From SHAN690 sp041391765 (GTDB taxonomy: Bacteria; Bacteroidota; Bacteroidia; Flavobacteriales_G; Salibacteraceae), in contig JAWKNJ010000031.1 in assembly GCA_041391765.1 (NCBI GenBank), positions 1 to 64,000 of the forward strand: a stretch of DNA of 64,000 bases, in the 5' to 3' direction. The notes under the pieces were generated by a model. It worked only from the letters and a program-made list of their open reading frames with translations. It searched no databases and was not told the DNA's origin. The translations under genes and the position numbers were made by a program. Shown here piece by piece: positions 1 to 8,253 of the stretch (positions are counted from its first letter, which is position 1; each line of letters opens with the position of its first letter).

Positions 1-687
1 ACCAGTGGACGAAGCTTGCATGCTCAGGAGATTGACTTCAACGATATTCGAACAACATTGCAGGCCTTGTATGCGATTTATGACAACTGCAACTCCTTGC
101 ATACCAATGCATATGACGAGGCGATCACCACGCCAACGGAAGAAAGCGTGCGCAGGGCGATGGCCATTCAGTTGATCATTAATAAGGAATTGGGCTTGGC
201 GAAGAATGAGAACCCAATGCAGGGCTCATTCATCATTGAGCAGTTGACCGACTTGGTTGAAGAAGCCGTGTTAATGGAGTTCGATCGCATTACCGAGCGC
301 GGTGGGGTTTTAGGTGCCATGGAAACTATGTATCAGCGAAGCAAGATTCAGGAAGAGAGCCTCTACTACGAGACACTGAAACACACCGGTGAGTTCCCAA
401 TCATTGGAGTGAACACCTTCTTGAGCAGCAAAGGCTCACCTACCATTTTACCAAAAGAGGTAATTCGCGCTACCGAAGAGGAGAAGCAGTATCAGATCAG
501 CATGCTGAACAACTTGCATGCTTGCAATGCGGATAAGCAAGACGATTTGATTCGCGGCCTGCAAAAAGCGGCTATTCAAAACGAGAACATGTTTGAGGAG
601 CTATTGGAGGTTTGTAAGTACTGTTCGCTGGGTCAGATTACCAATGCGTTGTTTGAAGTGGGTGGTCAGTATAGAAGGAATATGTGA
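1..687 (+). CDS. icmF: C-terminal part of fused isobutyryl-CoA mutase (methylmalonyl-CoA mutase family)
   Basis: The 5' end lies outside the window; frame 1 is open from base 1. The visible 228 residues are the end of the substrate-binding TIM-barrel mutase domain. It begins with TSGRSLHAQE, followed by NSLHTNAYDE, PTEES and GGVLGAME, which are typical of adenosylcobalamin-dependent acyl-CoA mutases. The tail (KIQEESLYYE, PIIGVNTF) resembles the fused enzyme IcmF, in which the B12 domain and a G-protein chaperone precede the mutase domain, more than it resembles classical MutB. That fusion cannot be seen here. The enzyme interconverts isobutyryl-CoA and n-butyryl-CoA, and the role is cytoplasmic. 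Family assignment is firm; the IcmF subtype is inferred from the C-terminal wording. Confidence 0.85.
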   Translation, partial: TSGRSLHAQEIDFNDIRTTLQALYAIYDNCNSLHTNAYDEAITTPTEESVRRAMAIQLIINKELGLAKNENPMQGSFIIEQLTDLVEEAVLMEFDRITERGGVLGAMETMYQRSKIQEESLYYETLKHTGEFPIIGVNTFLSSKGSPTILPKEVIRATEEEKQYQISMLNNLHACNADKQDDLIRGLQKAAIQNENMFEELLEVCKYCSLGQITNALFEVGGQYRRNM

Positions 688-708
688 TGCAACCGGATTG
701 TCGATCTA

Positions 709-2879
709 CTACTGAAGTATAACCCTCACCCAGTGGCTTTTATCGTCATCCGAAACTTTAAGAAAGTATATTCCTTTAGGATTGCCAATTAAGGAAAGTT
801 CTGATTCTCTATTCACATTTTCAATTCTTCTAATAACGGCTCCATCAATTGAATAGAGGATAAGAATTGCGTCAAATCTGAAACCGTTGACGATGACATT
901 AATTGTTGACTTGGTTGGATTGGGAAAGACAATTAATCCTTCGTTCGAATGCTCATTGACACTCAATGGGTATAAAAGCGCACAATCTGAGGTATCACGA
1001 CAGCCGTCTTTGAAAATGGCAACCGCATAATTTCCGGTAGCATTAGCTTCAAACGTTTGAAGGGTGTCTCCATTCAACACTGTGAATTGTTGGTTTGTTT
1101 CACACTGCATCCATATGTATGATGTTGCCATTGAATCATGTGCAACAAGTGTTGACGGGCCCATCTGCGTAACGCTATCATCAACATTTTTAATGGTCAA
1201 GTCTAAGTGAACCAAGGAGTCACAACCATGTATGTTAGAAAACAGCTTAGAATAGATTCCGGAATCATGTAAAATTGTGTCCGCCCAGTTGTATTTCCGA
1301 CAATCTTCAACAGCGAAGGTTTGCTCGGTAGCCTTTGAGATGGTCAAATTCAACGTTATGATGGAGTCACAACCTGTGACGTTCTGAAAGGTGTCCTGGT
1401 AAATGCCAGAGTCGTAAAGCGTTGATCCCAGCCATGGGGTTGAATCACAAGCAGTCAAGCTGGTGCTATGCACTTCAGATGAGTTAATGGTGAGAATCAG
1501 GTTTATTACAGAATCACACCCCTGAGTGTTGCTAATTGTGTGAGAAATAATCGTGTCCTTGGTGTATTCGGTGCCGTAGAAGCTATAAGAATCACAAGCT
1601 TTCACATATAAGTTCGAGTCTGTTTGGGGACAAAATTCATACACCCTAACGTGTCCTGAAATGTATGGAACCGTGCTGTTGTGCCATGAGCCAGTGACAA
1701 TGCCTGAACCTGATGGAGTTAATTGCAATGATCTGCCACAACGGTCGTCCGCTGCCGCACCGTAAATAGGCTCTCCGAGCAATTGCCACGTTAGTCCAAC
1801 TCTCTTGTACGTTGCGGTTTGACCTGATTGGAAACCAGCATAACTGTCCTCGGGACCACCACCGGAAATGGTGTCTCCGGATGCGCTTATCGAAACTTCC
1901 GAACCAAATCTGCTTGTCATGCCCGATCCATTTATATCCGGTCCAACTTGTACCCAGCTTCCGCTGATTAGTTCAAAGGCTCTTATCTGTCCGGAAGAGG
2001 TTCCGTTCACATCGGTTCCGGTAGCTCCTACTACTATTTTGTTTCCGGCATCATTGATATCAACGCTTGCACCAAATAAATCACCTGGAGCATAGCCTGT
2101 TATCGTGTTTCCCTGTTGTACCCAGTTGTTGCCCACTCGCTCAAATACCTTGACTGTTCCGCCAACTCCGGTTGTAAACGGAGCTCCGACTGCAATATGC
2201 TGGGCATCCGAGGATATTGCCGCGCTTGATCCAAATTGGCTTGATGAACCAGCTCCGTAAAGTGTTGGTCCGACTTGCTGCCACGAACCGGAGCTGTATT
2301 CGAATACCCGAACGCACCCTGATGATGAGCCATTTCCGTCATTGAAATTAGATCCCACGATGATCGTGTACCCATCGGATGACAGGTCAATCGCATGCCC
2401 ACAGTGATCACCGGAGTATTGACCTTGAATCACGTCTCCCAATTGTAGCCAACTTCCGCTTTGATACTTAAACACACGAACGAGTCCTCTTTCGCTGCCA
2501 TACAAGAGGGAACTGCCAGCAATGATATCCCCCGCATGATTAATTCGAACCACATATCCAAATTCTTGACCAGCTTGAGTACCATCAATGTCCTGCCCCT
2601 TCTATGACTCCATGCGCCTGCACTATACTCGTGAACGCGGATGTGCCCGTTGTTTGATCCCCCTATGCCATTTTTGTATGCGCCAACGGCAACAACGTCA
2701 GCGTGCTCGTTAATTGATACCGACCATCCCGATCTATCCAAGTTCGCCTCACCGTTGATTGCTGCTCCCTTTTGAATCCAATACTGAGCAGCAGTGTTCA
2801 ATTGGATCATCACCGAAAGGCAGGTCAACAGGTTACCAATGGTGAATGGCTTAGATACAAGCATCAACGGTAATCTCAT
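709..2879 (-). CDS. Secreted FG-GAP-like repeat protein with T9SS sorting domain, frameshifted
   Basis: Two overlapping minus-strand frames together make one protein. The first (from 2879) has a hydrophobic N-terminus ending near NTAAQ and begins beta-propeller-like repeats (GWSVSINEHADVVAVGA). The second (ending at 709) continues them with phrases such as FGSSAAISSD and GSWVQVG. The change of frame falls at a run of four C on the plus strand (2596-2599); one extra base there joins the repeats. Downstream are three Cys repeats ending in GCDSxxxLxLTI, a Bacteroidota extracellular repeat, then a type A T9SS C-terminal domain (VFPNPTKS to GIYFLKV). Probably an exported surface protein. The frameshift is either a sequencing error in the G run or real inactivation. 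Confidence 0.75.
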
Positions 2880-2998
2880 GTAATACTCATTTATTATTCA
2901 AAGCTATGCCTAATCTGTAAGCACTTGACTAGGTTTCAACTTCGATTTTAGGTAAAAGTGTTAATTGCTGAAATGTCAATGAGTTGATTTTCTTTGAT

Positions 2999-4276
2999 CT
3001 ACAGCTTAATCATTCTTTGCATTTCAGAAGCCTGATTCTCTGGGATTTCAGCGGCATTCGCAAATTCATTCCAACTAAATACAGCCCCTGAAACTTGGTC
3101 AATAATTTTATGCGCCTTCTTAATGTTCATGGCTTTCGCCACCATCAGGAAATCCTCTGTGGTGATGTGCTCACGCTTGCCGTTTACACTCAGTTGGTGA
3201 ACACTCATCCACTTATTCATTGGGTCGAAGGCAAAAGTGACATCATATGCCGGGGCAAGACTCCATTTCCCTTGCCGATCCATGAGAAAAGCGATATTTT
3301 TTGTGTGATCGTCTCGATTTTTAGCCATCACGTTAAAGACCATTCTTCTGAAAAGTTCCTCAGCATCGGGATAGGGTAGGCGCAATCTGCGCATCACCTG
3401 AAAGGCCTGTTCATAAGCGTAGAGGCTGGGTTGATTGTAGTCATAATGAGCAATGCCGCATAGCGTTTGCATGTGCAGTTTTTGATTATCAACCCGATCA
3501 AAACGTTTGGTGAGAAAATGAGCGCGTTCGCCCTCTTCCAACAATTGAGATTCCATCATTGTGATTCCTGCAGCCTTGGCCATGAGGTAATAAGCATATT
3601 CAATACGGCCGTACCCTTTGGGGTCGCCTAAGGCATCATTGGTCACCCCATCCAGTTTTAAGATGTAGTGCTCAAAACCTTCAGGTAAATCCAACTGCCC
3701 GGATTTTACCTCACCCGTTTGTCGGTTGTAAGCAATAACCGCTTTGGCGCGAGCTCCACCTGCGGAAGTTCCGATTCGAATGATGTCGCTCAGTGTTTCA
3801 TTAGGGTGGTTGCTGAGGTTTCCGCTTAGTGTTTTTCGCTCATTAAGAATGTCCTGAGCCAGACTTACAATCGCATCGATTTCAAGCGACTTCATTTCTT
3901 GTGACAACGCCTCTTGAGCCGGTTCAAACTCCAATGCACCCATTCCTCTTCGGCCGATGTAACACAAACGCTCAACCGGATTTACTTCAGCGCGCCCTTG
4001 CTTTGCCAACCATGCGTCTAGCAATGCGCTTCCGAATCGATCTGGTAAAGAGTCTGCGAGTAATCCTGGAAGTCCGTGATAGGTTTCTCTGTTTAGGTTC
4101 GGGAAAGAGAAAATGCGTTGATTATCATCTCTAGGCATAGTCAACGGAGCGATGTCCCATAGACTGGAATCGTACTCCGGTACAAACTCAAAGGATGCCA
4201 AGCTTCGCTCACTGTCCCAGGCTACCGCACCGAGGGTTTTGCCCCAAAGCTTCACTTCGGCAATGCTGGTTACCAT
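2999..4276 (-). CDS. hipA: HipA-like Ser/Thr kinase toxin
   Basis: 425 residues, close to the usual HipA length of about 440. An N-terminal HipA subdomain 1 (WGKTLGAVAWD, GLLADSLPDRFG) is followed by a kinase fold. The Ser-containing glycine-rich loop is GTSAGGARAK (Ser171). The catalytic motif NRDDHTKN covers N320 to N327, and the metal-binding Asp is D345 in APAYDVTF. HipA phosphorylates Glu-tRNA synthetase in E. coli and causes growth arrest; the target here is unknown. Its start overlaps the stop of the upstream hipB by 7 bases, the normal antitoxin-first order. All catalytic residues are present, so the toxin is probably active. Confidence 0.92.
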   Translation of the reverse strand: MVTSIAEVKLWGKTLGAVAWDSERSLASFEFVPEYDSSLWDIAPLTMPRDDNQRIFSFPNLNRETYHGLPGLLADSLPDRFGSALLDAWLAKQGRAEVNPVERLCYIGRRGMGALEFEPAQEALSQEMKSLEIDAIVSLAQDILNERKTLSGNLSNHPNETLSDIIRIGTSAGGARAKAVIAYNRQTGEVKSGQLDLPEGFEHYILKLDGVTNDALGDPKGYGRIEYAYYLMAKAAGITMMESQLLEEGERAHFLTKRFDRVDNQKLHMQTLCGIAHYDYNQPSLYAYEQAFQVMRRLRLPYPDAEELFRRMVFNVMAKNRDDHTKNIAFLMDRQGKWSLAPAYDVTFAFDPMNKWMSVHQLSVNGKREHITTEDFLMVAKAMNIKKAHKIIDQVSGAVFSWNEFANAAEIPENQASEMQRMIKL

Positions 4277-4626
4277 TCGGAGTCTTTATCGGATTTGGGT
4301 GAACGCTTGTGAGATGCGCGCATTCTTTTGGTGCTTTGCTCACGCAACATTTGAAGCGGGCTACTTTCTGCTTGAGGAATGAACACCTTTAGCTCATGTA
4401 ACAATTGTAGAGCTCTCAACACTTGAATGAATGTGATCAAATTAACGGCTCTGCCGTTTTCCATTTGACTCAACGTAGCGCGATCGATGCCTGCTTCTTC
4501 GGCCAGTTGTTGCTGCGTTTTGTTTTGGTTTAGACGATTTTGCTTGAGCAGCTCTCCCAATTGAGTAATGATGCGTTCATCGCTCAACGCATACCAGTCT
4601 GTGCTGCTTGTTTTATTGTAAACCAT
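4270..4626 (-). CDS. hipB: HipB-like XRE-family antitoxin/repressor
   Basis: 118 residues with a clear helix-turn-helix at about 30-85 (KTQQQLAEEAGIDRATLSQMENGR). The C-terminal 30 residues are basic and probably disordered (SPLQMLREQSTKRMRASHK). It is the first gene of a two-gene operon with hipA. HipB proteins bind operators ahead of their own gene and neutralise HipA, and palindromes upstream fit autoregulation. The HTH and the context make this nearly certain. Confidence 0.92.
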   Translation of the reverse strand: MVYNKTSSTDWYALSDERIITQLGELLKQNRLNQNKTQQQLAEEAGIDRATLSQMENGRAVNLITFIQVLRALQLLHELKVFIPQAESSPLQMLREQSTKRMRASHKRSPKSDKDSEW

Positions 4627-4665
4627 GTTCCATTTTTGATTAGAGAATGGCGATTGAGTTTTAAT

Positions 4666-4726
4666 TTAATGATGTTTAATAATAACATTAAATCCATATA
4701 AGCAGATTAATGTTGTTTAAACACAT
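4666..4726. promoter_or_regulatory. AT-rich palindromes in the hipB/2H-phosphoesterase divergent region; candidate HipB operator
   Basis: Between the divergent hipB and the 2H gene there is TTAATG (4666-4671) facing CATTAA (4686-4691), and the exact palindrome GTTTAAAC (4715-4722) inside a longer near-palindrome (4710-4726). HipB proteins bind inverted repeats ahead of hipB, so these are the natural operator candidates. The sequence does not match the E. coli HipB consensus, so assignment rests on position and symmetry only. Confidence 0.4.
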
Positions 4727-4769
4727 CAAAAATACAAATTATATGCTTAAATCCACCAAATTCAATACA

Positions 4770-5351
4770 ATGAGTCCATTTGCCACATACAGGTCAGTTT
4801 GGGAATACCTATTCGTGCTCAATCTGGGATCAAAGGCAGAACAAGAAATTGTCGCACTTAAAAAGGAACTTCAGAGCAAAATCGGATTATTCCCCAGCGC
4901 ACACTCCGTACCTCATATCACCATTGGAAATGTCATTCTACAACAAAAGCATGCTGAGATTCTGCTTCAAAGGTTAGACCGACTTTGCCGAAAAACAGAA
5001 CCATTTCCGGTACACTTAAACAATTTCGAACAATTCACGCAGCGAAACATTTTCGCAAATCCCGCAAATTCAACCGTCATTGTCGAGTTCATGAAGAAAT
5101 GCGAACAAGCGTCCCAAGGTTTAGAATTAAAGGCAGCATGGGCACCAAAACAGAAAAAACCGCATGTGACGATTGCTAGGGGTTTGGGAAATCAATTTGA
5201 AGAAGCATGGGAAATGTTTGAAAGCCGAAGTTATGTGGCCGATTTTCAGGTCAATGACCTGATCGTCTTGAGACGGTTGCATGGTCAACCATATGAACAA
5301 GTGGCTCAATTTCTATTTAAATCTGAGGCAGTTCAGATGAAGTTGTTCTGA
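4770..5351 (+). CDS. 2H phosphoesterase / 2'-5' RNA ligase-like protein
   Basis: The two hallmark H-x-T motifs are present as PHITIGN in the first half and PHVTIARG in the second, about 90 residues apart, as in the bilobed 2H superfamily (LigT, CPDase). Such enzymes hydrolyse or ligate 2',3'- or 2',5'-phosphodiester bonds in RNA-type substrates. I chose the Met at 4770 (MSPFATYRS, about 193 residues) because homology starts there and the earlier in-frame ATGs at 4710 and 4743 lie in or near the palindromic control region. They cannot be excluded. It is divergent from hipBA and no partner gene is evident. Confidence 0.8.
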   Translation: MSPFATYRSVWEYLFVLNLGSKAEQEIVALKKELQSKIGLFPSAHSVPHITIGNVILQQKHAEILLQRLDRLCRKTEPFPVHLNNFEQFTQRNIFANPANSTVIVEFMKKCEQASQGLELKAAWAPKQKKPHVTIARGLGNQFEEAWEMFESRSYVADFQVNDLIVLRRLHGQPYEQVAQFLFKSEAVQMKLF

Positions 5352-5373
5352 TTTTCAAACTCATACACAGAAC

Positions 5374-5495
5374 TTGCGTCTTTTCCACCCTTCTACAGTC
5401 TATCAGGGTGAACATTAAAAATTCAGAACTCATGAAAGACGAAAGCAAAGACTGCAATTGCAATAACAACAACGGAGGCGGCTCTTGCTGCTCAG
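5374..5495 (+). repeat. 122-bp direct repeat, copy 1 (leader plus Cys-rich micro-ORF)
   Basis: This segment aligns without gaps to 8064-8185 with about six differences. Five of these cluster in one 12-base stretch of the leader (5391-5402) and one is a synonymous third-position change in the micro-ORF. Conservation therefore covers both about 58 bases of untranslated leader and the coding part. The two copies bracket a 2.6-kb segment with four genes. Confidence 0.9.
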
Positions 5496-5500
5496 AATGA
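5432..5500 (+). CDS. Cys-rich micropeptide, shorter copy (22 aa)
   Basis: ATG at 5432 encodes MKDESKDCNCNNNNGGGSCCSE, with a charged start, a CNC motif, an Asn4-Gly3 linker and SCC, and then stops. Compared with the second copy at 8122, a TGT codon has become TGA, so the terminal Cys4 tail is lost. The leader is as conserved as the coding part, and the one difference within the shared codons is synonymous, which supports translation. I do not recognise the family. Cys pairs suggest metal binding or a redox role, but this is only inference. Too small for standard gene callers. Confidence 0.55.
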   Translation: MKDESKDCNCNNNNGGGSCCSE

Positions 5501-5605
5501 TGATTTGATAAATACATCTAACCCATATTTTATTCAAGATAATAGGGAACCTCATTTAAGTTGTCCGGTTTCTAGCTTTTCGATTGACATTCCGAAAAGC
5601 AATAC

Positions 5606-6127
5606 ATGAATGCAACCACATACGTCACCGTAAATGGTGGCACAACCATCCGCTCCACCGCTTTGATCAGCAGAAACTGCAACGAGGTCTGGAACATTGT
5701 TTCGGATCCTGGAAACATCGTTCGGTTTCACCCGCTCATCAAACATTCAGAGTGTATTAGTAAGAATAAATCGGGTATCGGTTCAGAACGCCTGTGTAAG
5801 CTACTGCCTATGGGCGAGATGATTGAACAAGCTACGGAATGGAAAGAAGGACAGGGATACACCATGCTTGTGAAGGGAGGTAAGATGATGCCTCCGGTCA
5901 AGTTTATGAAGGGCGCACTCAGCTTAGATCACAGAGAAGGCCGGTGCTTGGTGAGCTTCGAGTTTAGTTACAAGCTAAAAGGTGGTTTCTTAGGGGCATT
6001 GATGGATCGTTTTATGATTCGACCTCAATTCAGAAAGGCACCTCCGAAATACGTGTTGGGCCTAAAATACTATGCAGAGAACGGCAGGAAAATCAGCAAG
6101 AAGGAATTGGCTCAACTTGGATTTTGA
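5606..6127 (+). CDS. SRPBCC family protein (polyketide cyclase/START-like)
   Basis: 173 residues with the typical opening of the fold: a beta strand, then NCNEVWNIVSDPGNIVRFHP, then the strand-rich centre with GIGSERLCKL and FEFSYKLKGGFLGALMDRF near the C-terminal helix. SRPBCC proteins bind hydrophobic ligands in a deep cavity; the ligand here cannot be told. The 3' end overlaps the convergent sigma-factor gene by 16 bases. It lies within the segment bounded by the 122-bp repeats. Confidence 0.75.
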   Translation: MNATTYVTVNGGTTIRSTALISRNCNEVWNIVSDPGNIVRFHPLIKHSECISKNKSGIGSERLCKLLPMGEMIEQATEWKEGQGYTMLVKGGKMMPPVKFMKGALSLDHREGRCLVSFEFSYKLKGGFLGALMDRFMIRPQFRKAPPKYVLGLKYYAENGRKISKKELAQLGF

Positions 6128-7347
6128 AGCTTGGCCAATCTGGACTCAATCACTGATTTGACGTAAACGCTTGGACAGGTGTCAACGGACCTTTGATAAT
6201 GCATTGCTGCATCAAGAGGCTTTTCATTTTCCAGAAAATAGCCATGAACCGCATGGAGGAGGTATGCATTGGTTGGTTTGGACGAAGACATAAGAGGCTG
6301 GAGTTTTTCCATCGCTTCATCCGTATTCCCGGCCATGTGTTGGGCCACGAGTCTATTCAATCTGACTGCATAGGATGGCTCAAGATTTTCCAGGATAATG
6401 TAGTAATGAAGAATTTGTGGCCAATTGATGAGTTGCATGGAGAGAGCAATGCAGTACTCAGATGCTATGCCGGCTTTGAGGTGGTAACTGCTTAATGTAC
6501 CGGATTGAGACTTTTCTAACCAGTGCATTGCTTCGCTAATCAATTCGTTATCCCAATTTTCTCGCTCCTGATGGAGAAAAAGAATGGGTAAACCGTCATG
6601 ATCCAATCGCGCATCGAATCGGGCTGCGTGAAACAGCATCAGAGCGAGCAGCGCTTTGGCTTCGGACGATTCAGGGTAAGCTTCAATGAGTAGCCGGCAT
6701 AAACGGATGGCCTCCAGACATAGATCTTCGCGGATCACTTGATCAGAACCGGACGAGAAATATCCCTCGTTGAAGAGCAAATAGACCGTTTGATAAACGC
6801 TGGAAAGTCGTGGATGTAGATCGGTGTCATCAGGGATTTCAAAGCGAATCTCGCCCTGTCTGAAAGCAGCCTTCGCCCTGTAAAGTCGCTTCTCAATACT
6901 AGCTTCGGACGATTGCAATGCAGACGCAATCTCTTTTATTCCAAACCCGCACAAGGTTCTCAAAGCCAGTGAAATTTGCTGTTCTGATGGAAGTGAAGGG
7001 TGACAGCAGGTGAAGATCATTCTCAGTTGTTGATCCTGGATCGCGTTGTGTGTAAAGTCAGGTTCAAACCGAATTTCTTGTTCTGATTTCCAACCATGGC
7101 TTACATGAGATTCAAATACGCTTTTCCTCCTTAGTCGATTAATAGCTTTTTTTCTGGCCACATCGGTCAGCCATGCATCAGGATTGCGAGGCAGTCCTGA
7201 TTGCTCCCAAGACATAAGGGCTGTTTCCAAGGTGTCATTTACTATGTCTTCAGCATCTTCCAAATGATCTAACCCGAATTGATAGACCAGCCAAGGAACG
7301 AGTCGGGAAAAACTGTGGCGGAAAAAATGATCGGGTAAGTCTGTCAT
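6112..7347 (-). CDS. ECF42-type RNA polymerase sigma factor with C-terminal extension
   Basis: 411 residues. Region 2 spans about 10-75 (LVYQFGLDHLEDAEDIVNDTLETAL, then DVARKKAINRLRR). Region 4 spans about 110-165 (LRTLCGFGIKEIASALQSSEASIEKRLYR, split here for length: an LxxL helix then an HTH). The remaining 230 residues form a helical, TPR-like extension with LLFNEGY, as in the DUF6596 tail of ECF42 sigma factors. ECF42 genes are known to sit beside DGPF/YCII genes, as this one does: the DGPF gene starts the operon and overlaps by 4 bases. No anti-sigma gene is present; in this group the C-terminal extension is thought to modulate activity. Confidence 0.88.
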   Translation of the reverse strand: MTDLPDHFFRHSFSRLVPWLVYQFGLDHLEDAEDIVNDTLETALMSWEQSGLPRNPDAWLTDVARKKAINRLRRKSVFESHVSHGWKSEQEIRFEPDFTHNAIQDQQLRMIFTCCHPSLPSEQQISLALRTLCGFGIKEIASALQSSEASIEKRLYRAKAAFRQGEIRFEIPDDTDLHPRLSSVYQTVYLLFNEGYFSSGSDQVIREDLCLEAIRLCRLLIEAYPESSEAKALLALMLFHAARFDARLDHDGLPILFLHQERENWDNELISEAMHWLEKSQSGTLSSYHLKAGIASEYCIALSMQLINWPQILHYYIILENLEPSYAVRLNRLVAQHMAGNTDEAMEKLQPLMSSSKPTNAYLLHAVHGYFLENEKPLDAAMHYQRSVDTCPSVYVKSVIESRLAKLQNPS

Positions 7348-7676
7348 TGACCGGGTGGAATAAGCGGTCTGACGAAGATGTCAAAGTGTTCGGTGAGTGG
7401 ACATTCCATGGCTATGCGAATAGCATCTTTTAAGTTCTCGGCAAGGATCACCGTGAAGCCGGCAATGATTTCCTTGGCCTCCAGGAAAGGTCCGTCCATC
7501 TCTACATGATCTGATCCTTGAATTTTAGCACCCACGGGTTTCAAGCGCTGGGCGCTCACATGTCGCTCACCAAGTTCATTTGCCCAATGACGGTACGCTT
7601 CTAAGCGTTTTTGCAATTCTTCGGGCGAGTAGTCCAGCTGATGCTTGCCCTTCATAAGTAGCATGAACTCTTTCAT
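7344..7676 (-). CDS. DGPF/YCII-related protein
   Basis: 110 residues with a YCII-type ferredoxin-like fold: MKEFMLLMKG start, the signature DGPFLEAKEIIAGF at about 60-75, and the end AMECPLTEHFDIFVRPL. Members resemble YciI but most have no assigned reaction. Family knowledge: DGPF proteins are the commonest neighbours of ECF42 sigma factors and probable members of their regulons. It overlaps the downstream sigma gene by 4 bases and the upstream gene by 4 bases, so the three are translated as one operon. Confidence 0.88.
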   Translation of the reverse strand: MKEFMLLMKGKHQLDYSPEELQKRLEAYRHWANELGERHVSAQRLKPVGAKIQGSDHVEMDGPFLEAKEIIAGFTVILAENLKDAIRIAMECPLTEHFDIFVRPLIPPGQ

Positions 7677-8014
7677 CGCCCTGTTGATTTCATTAGCTCA
7701 TAAGCCACGTTGGCGAAAGCCTGCCAATGTTGATGATCATCCTCGTGAACCTCATACCAACCCCTCAACGGTCCTTTGTTTTTGAATGGGTTGAATTCTG
7801 TGACCGCAATGGATCGATTTGGAAGGTTTTCAATGCTTCCAAACTTAAATACCATGTTTCCCTTTTTGGATTGAAATGCAAAAACCTTCCCACTCAGAGT
7901 GATGGCAGGTGAACTCATCATGTTTCCCTCATGGACTCCGTCAAAAGAGCAAAGCGATTCTAGAATCTCGATAAATGTTGGATGCAAATTGGTCATGCTT
8001 TTATCCACGGTCAA
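7673..8014 (-). CDS. Small TfoX/MmcQ-like protein, first gene of the ECF42 operon
   Basis: 113 residues with no signal peptide or membrane segment. Phrases such as PAITLSGKVFAFQSKKGNMVFKFG and a C-terminal LRGWYEVHEDDHQHW are like the TfoX N-terminal/YjbR-type alpha-beta fold, but there is no diagnostic catalytic motif, so the family call is tentative. The alternative start at Met7 (7996) is equally good. Coupling to the DGPF gene by a 4-base overlap links it to the sigma-factor operon. Confidence 0.6.
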   Translation of the reverse strand: MTVDKSMTNLHPTFIEILESLCSFDGVHEGNMMSSPAITLSGKVFAFQSKKGNMVFKFGSIENLPNRSIAVTEFNPFKNKGPLRGWYEVHEDDHQHWQAFANVAYELMKSTGR

Positions 8015-8063
8015 ATTAAGCGTGTAAAACCGGACATCCGGAATTGGAGATATGAAATAAATT

Positions 8064-8185
8064 TTGCGTCTTTTCCACCCCTACTCAGTTTATCAGGGTG
8101 AACATTAAAAATTCAGAACTCATGAAAGACGAAAGCAAAGACTGCAATTGCAATAACAACAACGGAGGTGGCTCTTGCTGCTCAG
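8064..8185 (+). repeat. 122-bp direct repeat, copy 2 (leader plus Cys-rich micro-ORF)
   Basis: Partner of 5374-5495, in the same orientation and of the same length with no gaps. The repeat includes the untranslated leader TTGCGTCTTTTCCACCC and CAGGGTGAACATTAAAAAT. A recombination between the two copies would delete or duplicate the four genes in between. Confidence 0.9.
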
Positions 8186-8202
8186 GATGTTGCTGCTGCT
8201 AA
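8122..8202 (+). CDS. Cys-rich micropeptide, full-length copy (26 aa)
   Basis: ATG at 8122 encodes a peptide with the same first 21 residues as the 5432 copy but ending SCCSGCCCC, for 8 cysteines in 26 residues. A strong hairpin terminator follows 8 bases after the stop, so the leader, micro-ORF and terminator form a complete short transcription unit. A SigZ-like sigma gene starts 51 bases downstream. Function is unknown. The cysteines could bind metal or be a lipidation or modification substrate, but neither is shown. Confidence reflects conservation of leader and frame between copies. Confidence 0.6.
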   Translation: MKDESKDCNCNNNNGGGSCCSGCCCC

Positions 8203-8210
8203 ATCATTGA

Positions 8211-8239
8211 CCCGCCCTTCATTCGAGGGCGGGTTTTTT
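8211..8239 (+). terminator. Rho-independent terminator after the micropeptide gene
   Basis: An 8-bp perfect GC-rich stem (CCCGCCCT 8211-8218 with AGGGCGGG 8226-8233), a 7-base loop and six T. It separates the micropeptide unit from the sigma-factor gene. Confidence 0.9.
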
Positions 8240-8253
8240 AATTTTGAACAAGC

